Assembly: GCA_026415135.1 (NCBI GenBank)
Contig: JAOAHS010000028.1
Span: 1 to 64,000, forward strand
DNA from: Calditerrivibrio sp.
GTDB lineage: Bacteria; Chrysiogenota; Deferribacteres; Deferribacterales; Calditerrivibrionaceae
DNA length: 64,000 nt
Direction: 5' to 3'
Both the position numbers and the translations under genes were made by a program. The notes under the pieces were generated by a model. It ran no database searches and was not told the origin of the DNA. It saw nothing but the letters and a program-made list of their open reading frames with translations. Shown one piece after another: positions 24,781-34,119 of this stretch. How positions within the stretch are numbered: the first letter of the stretch is position 1; every line of letters begins with the position of its first letter.

Positions 24781-26598
24781 CTAAGATAATCCTGGAATAA
24801 CTTTTTTCATTATAGCCTTAATTTGCTCTTTTGTCAAACTCTTATCATTAACAAGAAGATCTATTACATTTAGCACACATTCGCAATCTATATTCATCTG
24901 TTTTGCTACCCAGATTTTTTCTGAGGATGTCTTAGTGGCTCCCTCTTCTTCTAACAACAGCTCTTCGTACAGTTTCTCCCCTGGCCTCAAACCTGTAAAC
25001 ACTATCTGGATATCTTTATAAGGCTCTAAATTGGATAATCTGATCATTTCTTCAGCCAATTTCAATATTTTCACTGGTTCACCCATATCAAGCAGGAATA
25101 TCTCCCCACCTTTACCCATCCCACCTGCCTGCAAAACCAATTGGACAGCTTCTGGTATCGTCATAAAAAACCTTGTCACTTCTGGATGGGTCACTGTAAC
25201 TGGACCTCCATTTCTTATCTGTTCCCTAAAAATGGGGATAACCGATCCATTACTACCAAGCACATTCCCAAATCTTACAGTAATAAATTGGGTTTTAGAT
25301 GACTTTTGTAGTGTCTGTATGTAAAGTTCTGCTAACCTTTTTGTAGCTCCCATTATATTTGATGGATTTACTGCTTTATCTGTAGATATTAAGATAAACT
25401 TCTCTACGTCAAATCTATTTGCGAGATCTGCCACTACTTTTGTACCAAAGATATTGTTACTTATAGCTTCATCATAATTTTCTTCCATCATAGGAACATG
25501 CTTGTAGGCTGCAGCATGGATAACAATATCTGGTCTATGCTTATTGAAGATACCCTCCATCTTACTCACATTTCTGATATCTGCCACAATTGAACTGAGA
25601 TTGTAATTCAAAGGATTGGCTTTTAGACTATTTTCAATATAAAAAAGTGGCGTTTCTGCACAGTCTAATATTATAAGATTCTTCGGTGAATATTTAGATA
25701 CCTGCCTTGTTATTTCACTACCAATACTCCCACCAGCACCTGTAACCAGAATAGTCTTTTCTTTTATATATTCTTCTATCTCAGACAACTTAAGTCTGAT
25801 TGGAGCTCTGCCCAAAAGATCCTCTATTTGCACTTCTCTAACCCGGCTTACCGAAAGCTTCCCCTCTAAGAGTTCTCCAAATCCTGGAATTATTTTATAC
25901 CTTGCCTCCGACTCCCTACATTTTTCCAAGATCTTTTGCATCTGATCAGATGTAGCAGATGGGATCGCAATGATCACCTCATCTATCTCATCATCCTTAA
26001 CGACTACCGGAATATCTTCTATCCTACCGATCACCTGGATACCCTGTATATACGTTTTCAGTTTTGTAGCATCATCATCCACAAACCCTACAACCTCTGC
26101 TTGTAATCTTTCATTTTCCCGTATTTCCCTTGCTATCATCTGTCCAGCACTACCAGCACCAACAATCAAAACCCTTTTCTTAGTTAGGTTCTTCCCTAAG
26201 AACTTTTCATAGCTTTCTTTGAAGATTCGGGGAGATATCCTGAGTAAAAAGATAAACATTGTAAAAAGAAAGAAGTCTATAATAAAAGCTGATCTGGGCA
26301 TTTTATAAAATCGATAGACAACATAAAAATATAAAACTATAATAATTGTCGAAAAGATACTTGCCTTTATTATATTTATAGCATCATAGATTGAAACATA
26401 TCTCCACCAACCCCTGAAAAAATTAAAATACCAAAACACAGCCATTTTGGTAAAGATTATAAAAGGTAGATGTTTGATGAGTTCTTTGTAAAAATCAGAC
26501 GGAATGCTGAACTCAAATCTTAACAAATAGGATAAAAATATCGAACATCCCGTCAAAAAAGCAAAAACTACTACCGCTATTATTTTTTTTGTATTCAT
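24781..26598 (-). CDS. Membrane nucleotide-sugar 4,6-dehydratase (WbpM/PglF-like)
   Basis: A 605-aa protein of the long SDR family that makes a 4-keto-6-deoxy sugar from UDP-GlcNAc. About four N-terminal helices (residues 8-115) are followed by a first Rossmann-like region VLIVGAGSAGQMIAREI (from about 143) and the catalytic one VLVTGAGGSIGSEITRQV (from about 282). The active site is STDKAVNPSNIMGATKR, with Met-Lys in place of Tyr-x3-Lys as in WbpM, FlaA1 and PglF. The ATG at 26598 has AAGG 5 nt upstream and is preferred to a TTG just before. It sits next to two STT3 genes and a PglC-like gene, so a role like PglF in making an N-glycan sugar is the natural inference. Confidence 0.92.
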   Translation of the reverse strand: MNTKKIIAVVVFAFLTGCSIFLSYLLRFEFSIPSDFYKELIKHLPFIIFTKMAVFWYFNFFRGWWRYVSIYDAINIIKASIFSTIIIVLYFYVVYRFYKMPRSAFIIDFFLFTMFIFLLRISPRIFKESYEKFLGKNLTKKRVLIVGAGSAGQMIAREIRENERLQAEVVGFVDDDATKLKTYIQGIQVIGRIEDIPVVVKDDEIDEVIIAIPSATSDQMQKILEKCRESEARYKIIPGFGELLEGKLSVSRVREVQIEDLLGRAPIRLKLSEIEEYIKEKTILVTGAGGSIGSEITRQVSKYSPKNLIILDCAETPLFYIENSLKANPLNYNLSSIVADIRNVSKMEGIFNKHRPDIVIHAAAYKHVPMMEENYDEAISNNIFGTKVVADLANRFDVEKFILISTDKAVNPSNIMGATKRLAELYIQTLQKSSKTQFITVRFGNVLGSNGSVIPIFREQIRNGGPVTVTHPEVTRFFMTIPEAVQLVLQAGGMGKGGEIFLLDMGEPVKILKLAEEMIRLSNLEPYKDIQIVFTGLRPGEKLYEELLLEEEGATKTSSEKIWVAKQMNIDCECVLNVIDLLVNDKSLTKEQIKAIMKKVIPGLS

Positions 26599-26604
26599 CA
26601 AACC

Positions 26605-28617
26605 TTAATCTACTTTCACCCTAAACGCCCTTGCATGGGGGAAATTGTTATAGATCTCTTCAAAAAGGTTTTTATCATAATTACCCAGCAGGTACATCTG
26701 ATTAAAATTAGACCTAAACACCTTATCTGAGATTACGTATGATCCTATTATGTTGTTATTTAGCGCTATCAACTGAACATTTATATCCGACATATGAGGG
26801 TACTCCTTTAAATGGGCTACCTGACCATTCTTAGAAATAATAAACCTTTTTATAGGCACCTGTTTGTTGATCAGTCCAGTGTCAAGATCTAATATTGCAT
26901 TTTGACATTGCAATATCTTACCATCAAATCTACTACAGTTTAACTCCTGATAACCCTCCGATTTTGTAACTTTTTTTTCAAAATCCCAGTTTCCAAAAAA
27001 CGCAAGAGCCCCAAATTTTCCTACCATATCATACGTATAGAGAACAAATATGTTGCTATTTTTAGGTTTACCGGTATAATTCATCAGATCTTCTACAACA
27101 GCATTAGCCGATTTATTGTCATCCAGAATCTTGTTTATACCTTTAAACTTAAGATTATCGATGGCACTAATAATTGCATACATCTTTTTCTGATCAGTCT
27201 CCACAAAAGCTTTTGCAGAAAAGTAGCTCCTATCAGCACCGTGTGCCCCACCATCGTGATACACTGCAAACTCACCTATATCCATAAGGGCATACCCGAA
27301 ATCCCACCAGGTAAATACTGGAGAGCCCTTTGGAAGTTTTTCTTTAATATCTAAAAAGCTATTCTGAATCGGTATAGGTATAGATGGTGGTAGTACTAAA
27401 TTAAATGCCGTAAGGTTATTTGCAGAGATGAAAAAGATAATATATATGAATACCGGCACTGAAATATCTACAATTCTTTCGTTTGCTTTTAAATATTTCA
27501 CCAAATGATATATAGCCATAAAAACAATATACCCCAATCCGGCCCCTGCAAGGGGTGCAAAAAACATGGAAAACCTATTACCAGAAAAGAATGCTAACAT
27601 ACCAAGTGCCAACAATGGCCAAAGGGGTATCATCTGCTTAAATCTGTGTATGAAAGCTACCAATACGCCTATAATGCCAACAGCTGCTACTTTTGGATTG
27701 CCGAGAATCATATTTAAAATCTCCCCATAACTCCTCTTGTTGGATTCAGATATGGTCTCCATGATGTTTGGCCAAGAGATGTTTGCAAGGGTAAGCTCAG
27801 TTTTGTGAAAGTATCCGGTCTTAAAAACAAAATCAAAAAGATTACCAAGACCAAGAAGAAAATACCAAGGGTTTGATAAAAGGATATATATCCCCAAGAG
27901 AATGACAATATCCTTTACTCTAAATCTATTTACAAAGAGGTATATAACAAACACACCTGCATACACCACAGCAAAACCATAATGTTGATACCACCAGTGC
28001 AAAAGAAGCATCGATATACCAGCTAACCCTGTGTACACATACTGTTTCTTTTTATCTTCAGTTTGGGCAACCATCAAAAAAAATAACCCAACAACTATAG
28101 GGAAAAACAGCAACAAACTATCAGTATCCACCCTCCCGTTGCAGGATCTGACGTAATAGGCGTAGCTAAAAGTCCCAAATAGCCCACCAGCTATTCCAGC
28201 AAGCCCAAGACCTATCCTGTAGAAATATATCGCAAGGGGTATGACAAACATACTTGAGAGTATAGGTATCATGTAGATACCCGCCATATATATATTTCCA
28301 TTTAAAAACCATTTGGATACTTTTTCTAAAAGAAATACTAACAGCGTTGGCAATGATGGGAAAGGTTCGTTATCTGGATATGATTTTAATGGATCTGTAA
28401 CGTTGTCACCAAACTTACCATTTCTATATTCCTTAGCAAGCCTTGTCCAGTAATAGGCATCCAAAGTGGTCATTGATATTCTACCATCTTTTGCATAAGT
28501 AACCTCTTTTTGTTGATTCCAGATGGAAAGTTGCCAATACCTTTTATAAGTAGATATGCCAAAGGTAACAGCAGTAAAGACTACAAGAATCACAAGTGAT
28601 ATGGAAATCTTTTTCAT
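26605..28617 (-). CDS. STT3-family oligosaccharyltransferase (PglB/AglB-like), copy 1
   Basis: Transfers a lipid-linked oligosaccharide to Asn of N-x-S/T sequons outside the inner membrane. The 671-aa protein has about 12 helices and then a soluble C-terminal domain. Catalytic features are visible: D53 in MTTLDAYYW, D164-T-D166 in CNGRVDTDSL, the EL5 motif T288-I-S-E291 (TIxE), and W437-W438-D439 in WWDFGY. HDGGAHG follows, as in PglB. The start is the ATG at 28617, with AGGGGGAAGT just before; another ATG at 28632 overlaps the previous gene's stop. The tandem paralogue lies immediately upstream. No flippase (PglK) is visible in the window. Confidence 0.92.
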   Translation of the reverse strand: MKKISISLVILVVFTAVTFGISTYKRYWQLSIWNQQKEVTYAKDGRISMTTLDAYYWTRLAKEYRNGKFGDNVTDPLKSYPDNEPFPSLPTLLVFLLEKVSKWFLNGNIYMAGIYMIPILSSMFVIPLAIYFYRIGLGLAGIAGGLFGTFSYAYYVRSCNGRVDTDSLLLFFPIVVGLFFLMVAQTEDKKKQYVYTGLAGISMLLLHWWYQHYGFAVVYAGVFVIYLFVNRFRVKDIVILLGIYILLSNPWYFLLGLGNLFDFVFKTGYFHKTELTLANISWPNIMETISESNKRSYGEILNMILGNPKVAAVGIIGVLVAFIHRFKQMIPLWPLLALGMLAFFSGNRFSMFFAPLAGAGLGYIVFMAIYHLVKYLKANERIVDISVPVFIYIIFFISANNLTAFNLVLPPSIPIPIQNSFLDIKEKLPKGSPVFTWWDFGYALMDIGEFAVYHDGGAHGADRSYFSAKAFVETDQKKMYAIISAIDNLKFKGINKILDDNKSANAVVEDLMNYTGKPKNSNIFVLYTYDMVGKFGALAFFGNWDFEKKVTKSEGYQELNCSRFDGKILQCQNAILDLDTGLINKQVPIKRFIISKNGQVAHLKEYPHMSDINVQLIALNNNIIGSYVISDKVFRSNFNQMYLLGNYDKNLFEEIYNNFPHARAFRVKVD

Positions 28618-28628
28618 ACTTCCCCCTA

Positions 28629-30611
28629 TCATTTAACTCTATATATCCTCATTATTGGAAAGTTATCATACACTTTTTCGAAATATTTGTCATCATATTT
28701 TCCAAAGAAAAACATCTGATTAAAATTTGTTTCAAAAACATCTTTGGGTAACATATAAGAGTAAAAAGTGGTATTACCTTTTCTTACAATCTGGATGATT
28801 TTGCCTTCATTAGAAAACTCGTAGGACTTCTCTAAACCATTCTCATTTAAGATATAGATAGAACTAATCTGTTCATCACCGTAATAACCGTTTTTAAGAT
28901 CTACATTCTCTTGATTACACTTTATACTATCATTGAAGTAATAACAATCAATAAGCTCATAGTCTGAATATATACTGTTTCTTCTATGAAAATCCCACTT
29001 TGCGAAAAAATCTATACCATCATACTTATATACCATATCATAGCTCATGACAACCAATACATTTTTCTTCTTTAAAGGTGCATCATACGATTTAGCTTCC
29101 ATAACTACCCTATCGATATCTAAACCACCTTTCTCCAAGAACATAAACCCTTTATTGTCGAAATAGCTAATGATATTCCTAAGAACCTTTTGATTGTTTG
29201 AGGCTAACCCACAAGCGGTAAAATAAGCTCTACCCTTTCCCTGTATCCCACCATCATGAACTGTAGCAAAACCACTGAGATCCTGATATGCATATCCAAA
29301 ATCCCACCAGGTCCAAGCAACCGGCAATTCCCCAAATCTGCCTTTAAGATCTAACATCGTCCTTTGAATATCCACAGGTATTGAGGGCTTCGGCTCATAT
29401 TTTATTCCAGAAAAAAAGCTTATAATCACTACTGAACACAACAAAATTAAAATTACAGATACAGTCTTTGAAAAAATCATGGCATAGTGATCAAAGAGCA
29501 TTAAGATGTTATAAGTTATATGTTTGATCAATGTAAAAAACAGATAGCCCAACCCCGCATATATAAAAGGTGAAAGATACATAGTAAATCTATTCCCAGA
29601 TTTAAAGGATAAAAGTCCAAGTAAAAGAATTGGAAGAGATGGGATGATATCAACCTTTGCCCTCAAGATCAATATCCCTAATCCTACAAACCCCAAAAGC
29701 CCAATATAAGTATTACCTGCTGAATACAAAAGTATAGTTTCCCAATCCAGCTTTTGTGTCTCAGATATAAAATCAGCCATATTAGGCCATGGGATGAGAT
29801 CATGCATCACTTTACCAGCAAGATATTTGGATCCGTAAACAAAATATATTATATTGTCCAAACTCTTCAAAAAGTGAACAGGGTTTGCAAATACCACATA
29901 TAAAGAAAGCAGCAAAACAATCTGATATAAAGGTACCCTTTTTAGAATTAAGTAGACAAGGAATACCACACCAAAAATCAACAATAAACCTGGATAATAA
30001 TACCACCACATATAAAGATAACCTGTCACCCCAAGAAATACTGCCGATATATATCTCCTAAACCCTACTGTTTTAGGTGTCAGATAAATGAGGTAACTTA
30101 TCATAAAAGGGAAAAAAAGGTTTAAACAATCCGTATCCACCCTACCTAAAAATGTTCTGTAAAAATAGGAATAACCAAAGGTAGTAAGTAAAGTAGCCGC
30201 AATAGCAGAAGCAGTAGAAGCAACACTATGGAAGTACAGAAAAACAGGTAATATAAAAAAACTGGATAAGATTATTACAAGGTATATACCACTGTAGTAA
30301 ACATTATTTACATACCTATTTAGGATATTTATCATGTGAACAAGCAGGGTATTAGCCTCATCTTTTAGTTTATAGGGATGATCCGGATACCCCCTGTATA
30401 GATCTGGTTCCTTATCATCCATTATGTTATCAAGAGATTTCGCAAGCCTTATCCAATAATAACCATCTAATGTTGTCAAAGATACTGTATCCCCCACAAA
30501 ATAATGTTGATTTGATTTTTGCCATTTTAGTAGCTGATAGTACCTAAAACCTGATGATACAACCATCAGCACCAATATCAAGAGTATCGTAAATAAGCCC
30601 CTTTTCCTCAT
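28629..30611 (-). CDS. STT3-family oligosaccharyltransferase (PglB/AglB-like), copy 2
   Basis: A 660-aa paralogue of copy 1 with the same plan. D49 is in LTTLDGYYW, D159-T-D161 in LGRVDTDCL and W435-W436-D437 in WWDFGYAYQ, followed by HDGGIQG. The EL5 motif reads FISE with E284, so the threonine of TIxE is replaced by Phe while the Glu is kept. Both copies also share a YDMV-x-K segment in the C-terminal domain. It begins exactly on the last base of the sugar transferase stop codon. Two adjacent active-looking STT3 proteins may differ in sequon or donor preference, which is inference. Confidence 0.92.
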   Translation of the reverse strand: MRKRGLFTILLILVLMVVSSGFRYYQLLKWQKSNQHYFVGDTVSLTTLDGYYWIRLAKSLDNIMDDKEPDLYRGYPDHPYKLKDEANTLLVHMINILNRYVNNVYYSGIYLVIILSSFFILPVFLYFHSVASTASAIAATLLTTFGYSYFYRTFLGRVDTDCLNLFFPFMISYLIYLTPKTVGFRRYISAVFLGVTGYLYMWWYYYPGLLLIFGVVFLVYLILKRVPLYQIVLLLSLYVVFANPVHFLKSLDNIIYFVYGSKYLAGKVMHDLIPWPNMADFISETQKLDWETILLYSAGNTYIGLLGFVGLGILILRAKVDIIPSLPILLLGLLSFKSGNRFTMYLSPFIYAGLGYLFFTLIKHITYNILMLFDHYAMIFSKTVSVILILLCSVVIISFFSGIKYEPKPSIPVDIQRTMLDLKGRFGELPVAWTWWDFGYAYQDLSGFATVHDGGIQGKGRAYFTACGLASNNQKVLRNIISYFDNKGFMFLEKGGLDIDRVVMEAKSYDAPLKKKNVLVVMSYDMVYKYDGIDFFAKWDFHRRNSIYSDYELIDCYYFNDSIKCNQENVDLKNGYYGDEQISSIYILNENGLEKSYEFSNEGKIIQIVRKGNTTFYSYMLPKDVFETNFNQMFFFGKYDDKYFEKVYDNFPIMRIYRVK

Positions 30612-31228
30612 TATACTCCCAAGATTCTACTTATTGTTTTAAAGACTATTTTTAAATCTGTTATGAACGAGAAATCATCGATATATACTCTGTAAAGTTC
30701 AATCTTTTTTGGTAGCACCTCTTCTATATACCCTTTTTCCACATCATCGTATTTTGCCATTATCTCCTCTTCGTTTCTATATTGAAGTGTCGCATAATCG
30801 GTTATACCAGGTTTTATAGAAAGTATGGCTTTATACTCATCGATAAAAAGGGTTACATATTTTTCCACCTCAGGTCTCGGCCCCACTATACTCATATCGC
30901 CAATCAGTACGTTAAAAAACTGAGGTAACTCATCCAGCTTCCACTTTCTCAAAAAAGCCCCTACCTTAGTTATTCTCGGATCCCGCTCTGCAGTTACTAA
31001 TGGACCAACCTTATCAGCATCCTGTATCATGGTTCTAAATTTAAAAAGTTTAAACTTTTTAAAATCTTTACCCACCCTATCTTGCTTGTAAAACACAGGC
31101 CCCTTTGAATCCATCTTGATCAAAAGGGTTATAACTAAAAATAAAGGGGATAGCACCACTAAAGCAAACATCGAAAATATTATATCAAAAAGCCTCTTCC
31201 CATGCTTTTTATAAAAGCTATTTCCCAA
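30611..31228 (-). CDS. Polyprenyl-phosphate phosphoglycosyl transferase (PglC-like)
   Basis: A 205-aa monotopic membrane enzyme that attaches the first sugar-phosphate to undecaprenyl phosphate. The N-terminal re-entrant helix (KRLFDIIFSMFALVVLSPLFLVITLLI) is followed by GPVFYKQDRVGKDFKKFKLFKFRTM and the catalytic dyad D-E in KWKLDELPQFFNVLIGDMSIVGPRPE. The length matches the small PglC type, not the larger WbaP/WcaJ type. The start is TTG (31228) with GAGG 9 nt upstream. It is located between murB and the two STT3 genes, as expected for the initiating transferase of an N-glycan pathway. Confidence 0.92.
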   Translation of the reverse strand: MGNSFYKKHGKRLFDIIFSMFALVVLSPLFLVITLLIKMDSKGPVFYKQDRVGKDFKKFKLFKFRTMIQDADKVGPLVTAERDPRITKVGAFLRKWKLDELPQFFNVLIGDMSIVGPRPEVEKYVTLFIDEYKAILSIKPGITDYATLQYRNEEEIMAKYDDVEKGYIEEVLPKKIELYRVYIDDFSFITDLKIVFKTISRILGV

Positions 31229-32084
31229 TTATTTTTACCTCTTCCTCGAGTACTACACCAAACTTTTCGAAGACTTTTTCTTTTACAAAAGATATAAGTT
31301 TCTTTATATCGCTACTGGTGGCATTACCCATATTTATGATAAAATTTGCATGTTTTTCAGATACCTGTGCTCCACCTATGGTATACCCCTTTAAACCGCA
31401 CTCCTCTATGAGCTTACCCGCATAGGTACCAAACGGTCTTTTAAACACAGAACCACAGGAAGGATATTCCAATGGCTGTTTTTCCGATCTTCGTTTCAAG
31501 ATATCTTCTCTTATTTCACCCAAAGGTTCTTTTTTCTTATTCAATAAAAATGATACCGAAAGCACTATCTCATCTTTCAATGAGGTTTTTCTGTACTCAA
31601 AAGCTATATCATCCCTGTACAGCCTTGCGATAACACCACCTTTTAAAACATCCACAAAAGCAACAGTATCCTTAACCTCACAGTCAAAAGCTCCAGCATT
31701 CATAAAGATTGCTCCCCCCACAGTTCCTGGTATACCGGAGAGGTTTTCAAGACCTGATAAGCCATAAGCCACAGTAAAAGCTACCAGATCATCCAAAAGA
31801 ACACCAGCACCACATAAAACAGTGCATCCATCAAGTACAGTATATCTATTGAGGTTTTTCGTGGAGATAACAATACCATCAAACCCTTCATCGTCAAAAA
31901 GCAGGTTTGTTCCTCTACCTATAATAATCTTTTTTAAACCTTGTTTTTCTGAAAAATCCAGCACAAAACGCAGCTCATCACTGCTTTTGGGTGCAGCAAA
32001 GAACCTTGCTCTACCACCTGTTCTATAGCTATTGTGTTTTGACAATGGTTCATTTGCTATTATCAGACTATTTAAATCGAGCAT
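31218..32084 (-). CDS. murB: UDP-N-acetylenolpyruvoylglucosamine reductase
   Basis: FAD- and NADPH-dependent enzyme, 288 aa, that completes UDP-MurNAc synthesis for peptidoglycan. The FAD domain shows HNSYRTGGRARFF, IIGRGTNLLFDDEGF and SGIPGTVGGAIFMNAGAF. The catalytic serine is in YPSCGSVFKRP, and the C-terminal part ends AQVSEKHANFIINMGNATSSDI. The length suits the type IIa subclass. It overlaps mtnP by 17 bp and the sugar transferase by 11 bp. Confidence 0.96.
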   Translation of the reverse strand: MLDLNSLIIANEPLSKHNSYRTGGRARFFAAPKSSDELRFVLDFSEKQGLKKIIIGRGTNLLFDDEGFDGIVISTKNLNRYTVLDGCTVLCGAGVLLDDLVAFTVAYGLSGLENLSGIPGTVGGAIFMNAGAFDCEVKDTVAFVDVLKGGVIARLYRDDIAFEYRKTSLKDEIVLSVSFLLNKKKEPLGEIREDILKRRSEKQPLEYPSCGSVFKRPFGTYAGKLIEECGLKGYTIGGAQVSEKHANFIINMGNATSSDIKKLISFVKEKVFEKFGVVLEEEVKIIGK

Positions 32085-32850
32085 GCTTTATAGACTCCCC
32101 ACAACCACAAGGAGATTTACTTTTGATAGTAGAGATATTTTTTATTATCTCCCTTATATACCTCTCACTCTTTTTCACATTTTCCACAACCTCTGCCGTA
32201 GTCAGTATATCCCTACTGATTCCTGCAGCATAGTTCGAAACGATGTTCACAGCAGCATAACATATCCCAAGCTCCCTCGCAAGTGCCGCTTCTGGGCATA
32301 ACGTCATCCCCACCACATCAAATCCCAACCTATTAAACATCTTTATTTCAGAAGAAGTTTCCAATCTTGGACCATTCGTACATACATAAGTACCTTTACT
32401 ATGAAACCTACAACCAACCTCCCCTATAATCCTTATCAGTTCACCCCTCAACGATGAACAGAAGGGCTCTGTAAAATCAATATGGAACACATCACCCACG
32501 TCAGAATAAGTAGACTCTCTACCATATGTAAAATCCACCAAACCATCCGGAATTAAAAGATCACCCGGTTCCAAAACAGTATTAATACCCCCTACCGCCG
32601 AAAAAGCCAGAATAAAATCCACACCAAGTTCATAAAATCCATATATGTTTGCTCTATAGTTTATTTTGTGTGGGGGGTATTGATGATTATCACCATGTCT
32701 ACCTATGGAATATATCTCATTCTCTGAGGATAGATACCTTTTATAGCTACCAGAAGGGGCACCATATTTCGTCATGACGGGGATAGACTCCACAAAACTA
32801 AACCCTTCTTCCACCAACAAGCCTGTACCTGTTATGATACCTATCTTCAT
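32068..32850 (-). CDS. mtnP: S-methyl-5'-thioadenosine (or thioinosine) phosphorylase
   Basis: A 260-aa class II purine nucleoside phosphorylase of the methionine salvage type. Motifs: MKIGIITGTGL, YSIGRHGDNHQYPPHKINYRANIYGF (RHG...PPHK..YRAN is family-typical), VCTNGPRLETSSEI, VVGMTLCPEAALARELG and NYAAGISRDIL. MTAP, the inosine-preferring MTIP and general PNP cannot be separated with certainty. A longer in-frame reading reaches 32940, but the ATG at 32850 carries GGAGG at the right distance and the family starts there. The C-terminus contains a CGCG segment. Confidence 0.9.
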   Translation of the reverse strand: MKIGIITGTGLLVEEGFSFVESIPVMTKYGAPSGSYKRYLSSENEIYSIGRHGDNHQYPPHKINYRANIYGFYELGVDFILAFSAVGGINTVLEPGDLLIPDGLVDFTYGRESTYSDVGDVFHIDFTEPFCSSLRGELIRIIGEVGCRFHSKGTYVCTNGPRLETSSEIKMFNRLGFDVVGMTLCPEAALARELGICYAAVNIVSNYAAGISRDILTTAEVVENVKKSERYIREIIKNISTIKSKSPCGCGESIKHARFK

Positions 32851-32863
32851 ACTTTCCTCCAGA

Positions 32864-33469
32864 TTATTTAGGTCTTGGAAGATTCCAATTTCTCCATATT
32901 GCCAATAACCGCAGCAAAAATACAAGAAGTATAGAAACAAATAATACTATGGCGTTTTCACCTATTAAGTTGTGCATCAAAAGAAAAGCGATACCACCAA
33001 GTAGTGAAGCCGAAGCATAAACCTCCCTTTTAAGCACCAATGGTACTTCACCCTGTAAAACATCCCTAATCATCCCACCAAAAGTCCCAGTCATCACCCC
33101 CATAAAAACAGAACCTATAAACCCTATCTGATAATCTATACCCACCTTTACCCCTATTACCGTAAATACTCCAAGCCCTAATGCATCCATAATCAAAAGG
33201 GTATTATACCCTTTTTCAACTTTTCTGTAGAAAAAGAAAACAAACACAGCAGATAAAAGTGATAAAAAAATATAATTATAGTCCCTGAAAATAAAAGGGG
33301 GTATTCTACCCACAAGTACATCCCTTATCGTTCCCCCACCAACTGCTGTAACCAAACTCAATACAAATATGCCATACAGATCCATCTTTTTTCTTACACC
33401 TGCAAGGGCACCACTGATGGCAAAAGCTACTGTCCCAACAAGATCTAAGATATAAAGTAAGTTATTCAT
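32864..33469 (-). CDS. TRIC cation channel family protein (UPF0126/YadS)
   Basis: A 201-aa membrane protein with seven predicted helices in two homologous halves. Both halves carry the glycine motif: ALAGVRKKMDLYGIFVLSLVTAVGGGTIRDVLVGRIPP and IGFIGSVFMGVMTGTFGGMIRDVLQGEVPLVL. The GGGxxRD and GGMxRD signatures match prokaryotic TRIC-type channels. It overlaps lolD by 4 bp. Physiological role in bacteria is uncertain. Confidence 0.92.
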   Translation of the reverse strand: MNNLLYILDLVGTVAFAISGALAGVRKKMDLYGIFVLSLVTAVGGGTIRDVLVGRIPPFIFRDYNYIFLSLLSAVFVFFFYRKVEKGYNTLLIMDALGLGVFTVIGVKVGIDYQIGFIGSVFMGVMTGTFGGMIRDVLQGEVPLVLKREVYASASLLGGIAFLLMHNLIGENAIVLFVSILLVFLLRLLAIWRNWNLPRPK

Positions 33470-34119
33470 AACTTTTCTAAAGTGATACGCCTGTCAAAAC
33501 TTGACGTCAGTTTCTCATCGTGGGTAACCATTATAAGCGTCACACCTTCCTCTTTTAGTTTATGAAATATCTTCATGATCTCCAATGTATTTGCACCATC
33601 CAAATTACCCGTAGGCTCATCTGCCAAGAGTATTTCCGGCTCATTCATTAAAGCTCTTGCTATAGCAACCCTCTGTTGTTCTCCACCTGAGAGCTCTGCC
33701 GGATGATGATGATATCTATCTTTTAACCCAACTTTATCAAGAAGAAACTCAGCATGCCTTAGGGCTTTTGCAATCGGAACCCCAGATATCATAGAAGGCA
33801 TGGCAACATTTTCTATAGCATTAAAATCATTCAATAAATAATGAAACTGAAACACAAACCCCACTTTTTTGTTACGATAGCTATCCAAATCATAACCTTT
33901 TTCAAAAATATTATCACCCTTAAAAACAACTGTACCACTATCTGGTCTATCAAGGCCACCTATGATGTGCATTAGAGTTGATTTCCCTGAGCCTGATGGA
34001 CCAGTGATCACTATCGATTCCCCCTTTTCCACACTTAATGAAAAACCAGAAAGTACATTTATGATGTTATTCAATTTTCTATAAGTTTTTGATAAATAAT
34101 TTATCTCTAACAATGCCAT
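33466..34119 (-). CDS. lolD: Lipoprotein-releasing ABC transporter ATPase LolD
   Basis: A 217-aa ATPase of the MacB/LolD subgroup: Walker A GPSGSGKST, Q-loop FVFQFHYLLNDFNAIENV, signature LSGGEQQRVAIARAL, Walker B EILLADEPTGNLD and H-loop VTHDEKL. The phrase FQFHYLLNDF-x-A is characteristic of LolD. It energises release of outer-membrane lipoproteins to LolA, with the LolC-type subunit encoded by the overlapping upstream gene. This implies a two-membrane envelope. Confidence 0.94.
   Translation of the reverse strand: MALLEINYLSKTYRKLNNIINVLSGFSLSVEKGESIVITGPSGSGKSTLMHIIGGLDRPDSGTVVFKGDNIFEKGYDLDSYRNKKVGFVFQFHYLLNDFNAIENVAMPSMISGVPIAKALRHAEFLLDKVGLKDRYHHHPAELSGGEQQRVAIARALMNEPEILLADEPTGNLDGANTLEIMKIFHKLKEEGVTLIMVTHDEKLTSSFDRRITLEKL

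Noticed and set aside
32851-32940. N-terminal extension of the MTA phosphorylase
   Set aside because: It lies mostly inside the TRIC channel gene, while the ATG at 32850 has GGAGG and begins the family-typical MKIGIITGTG.
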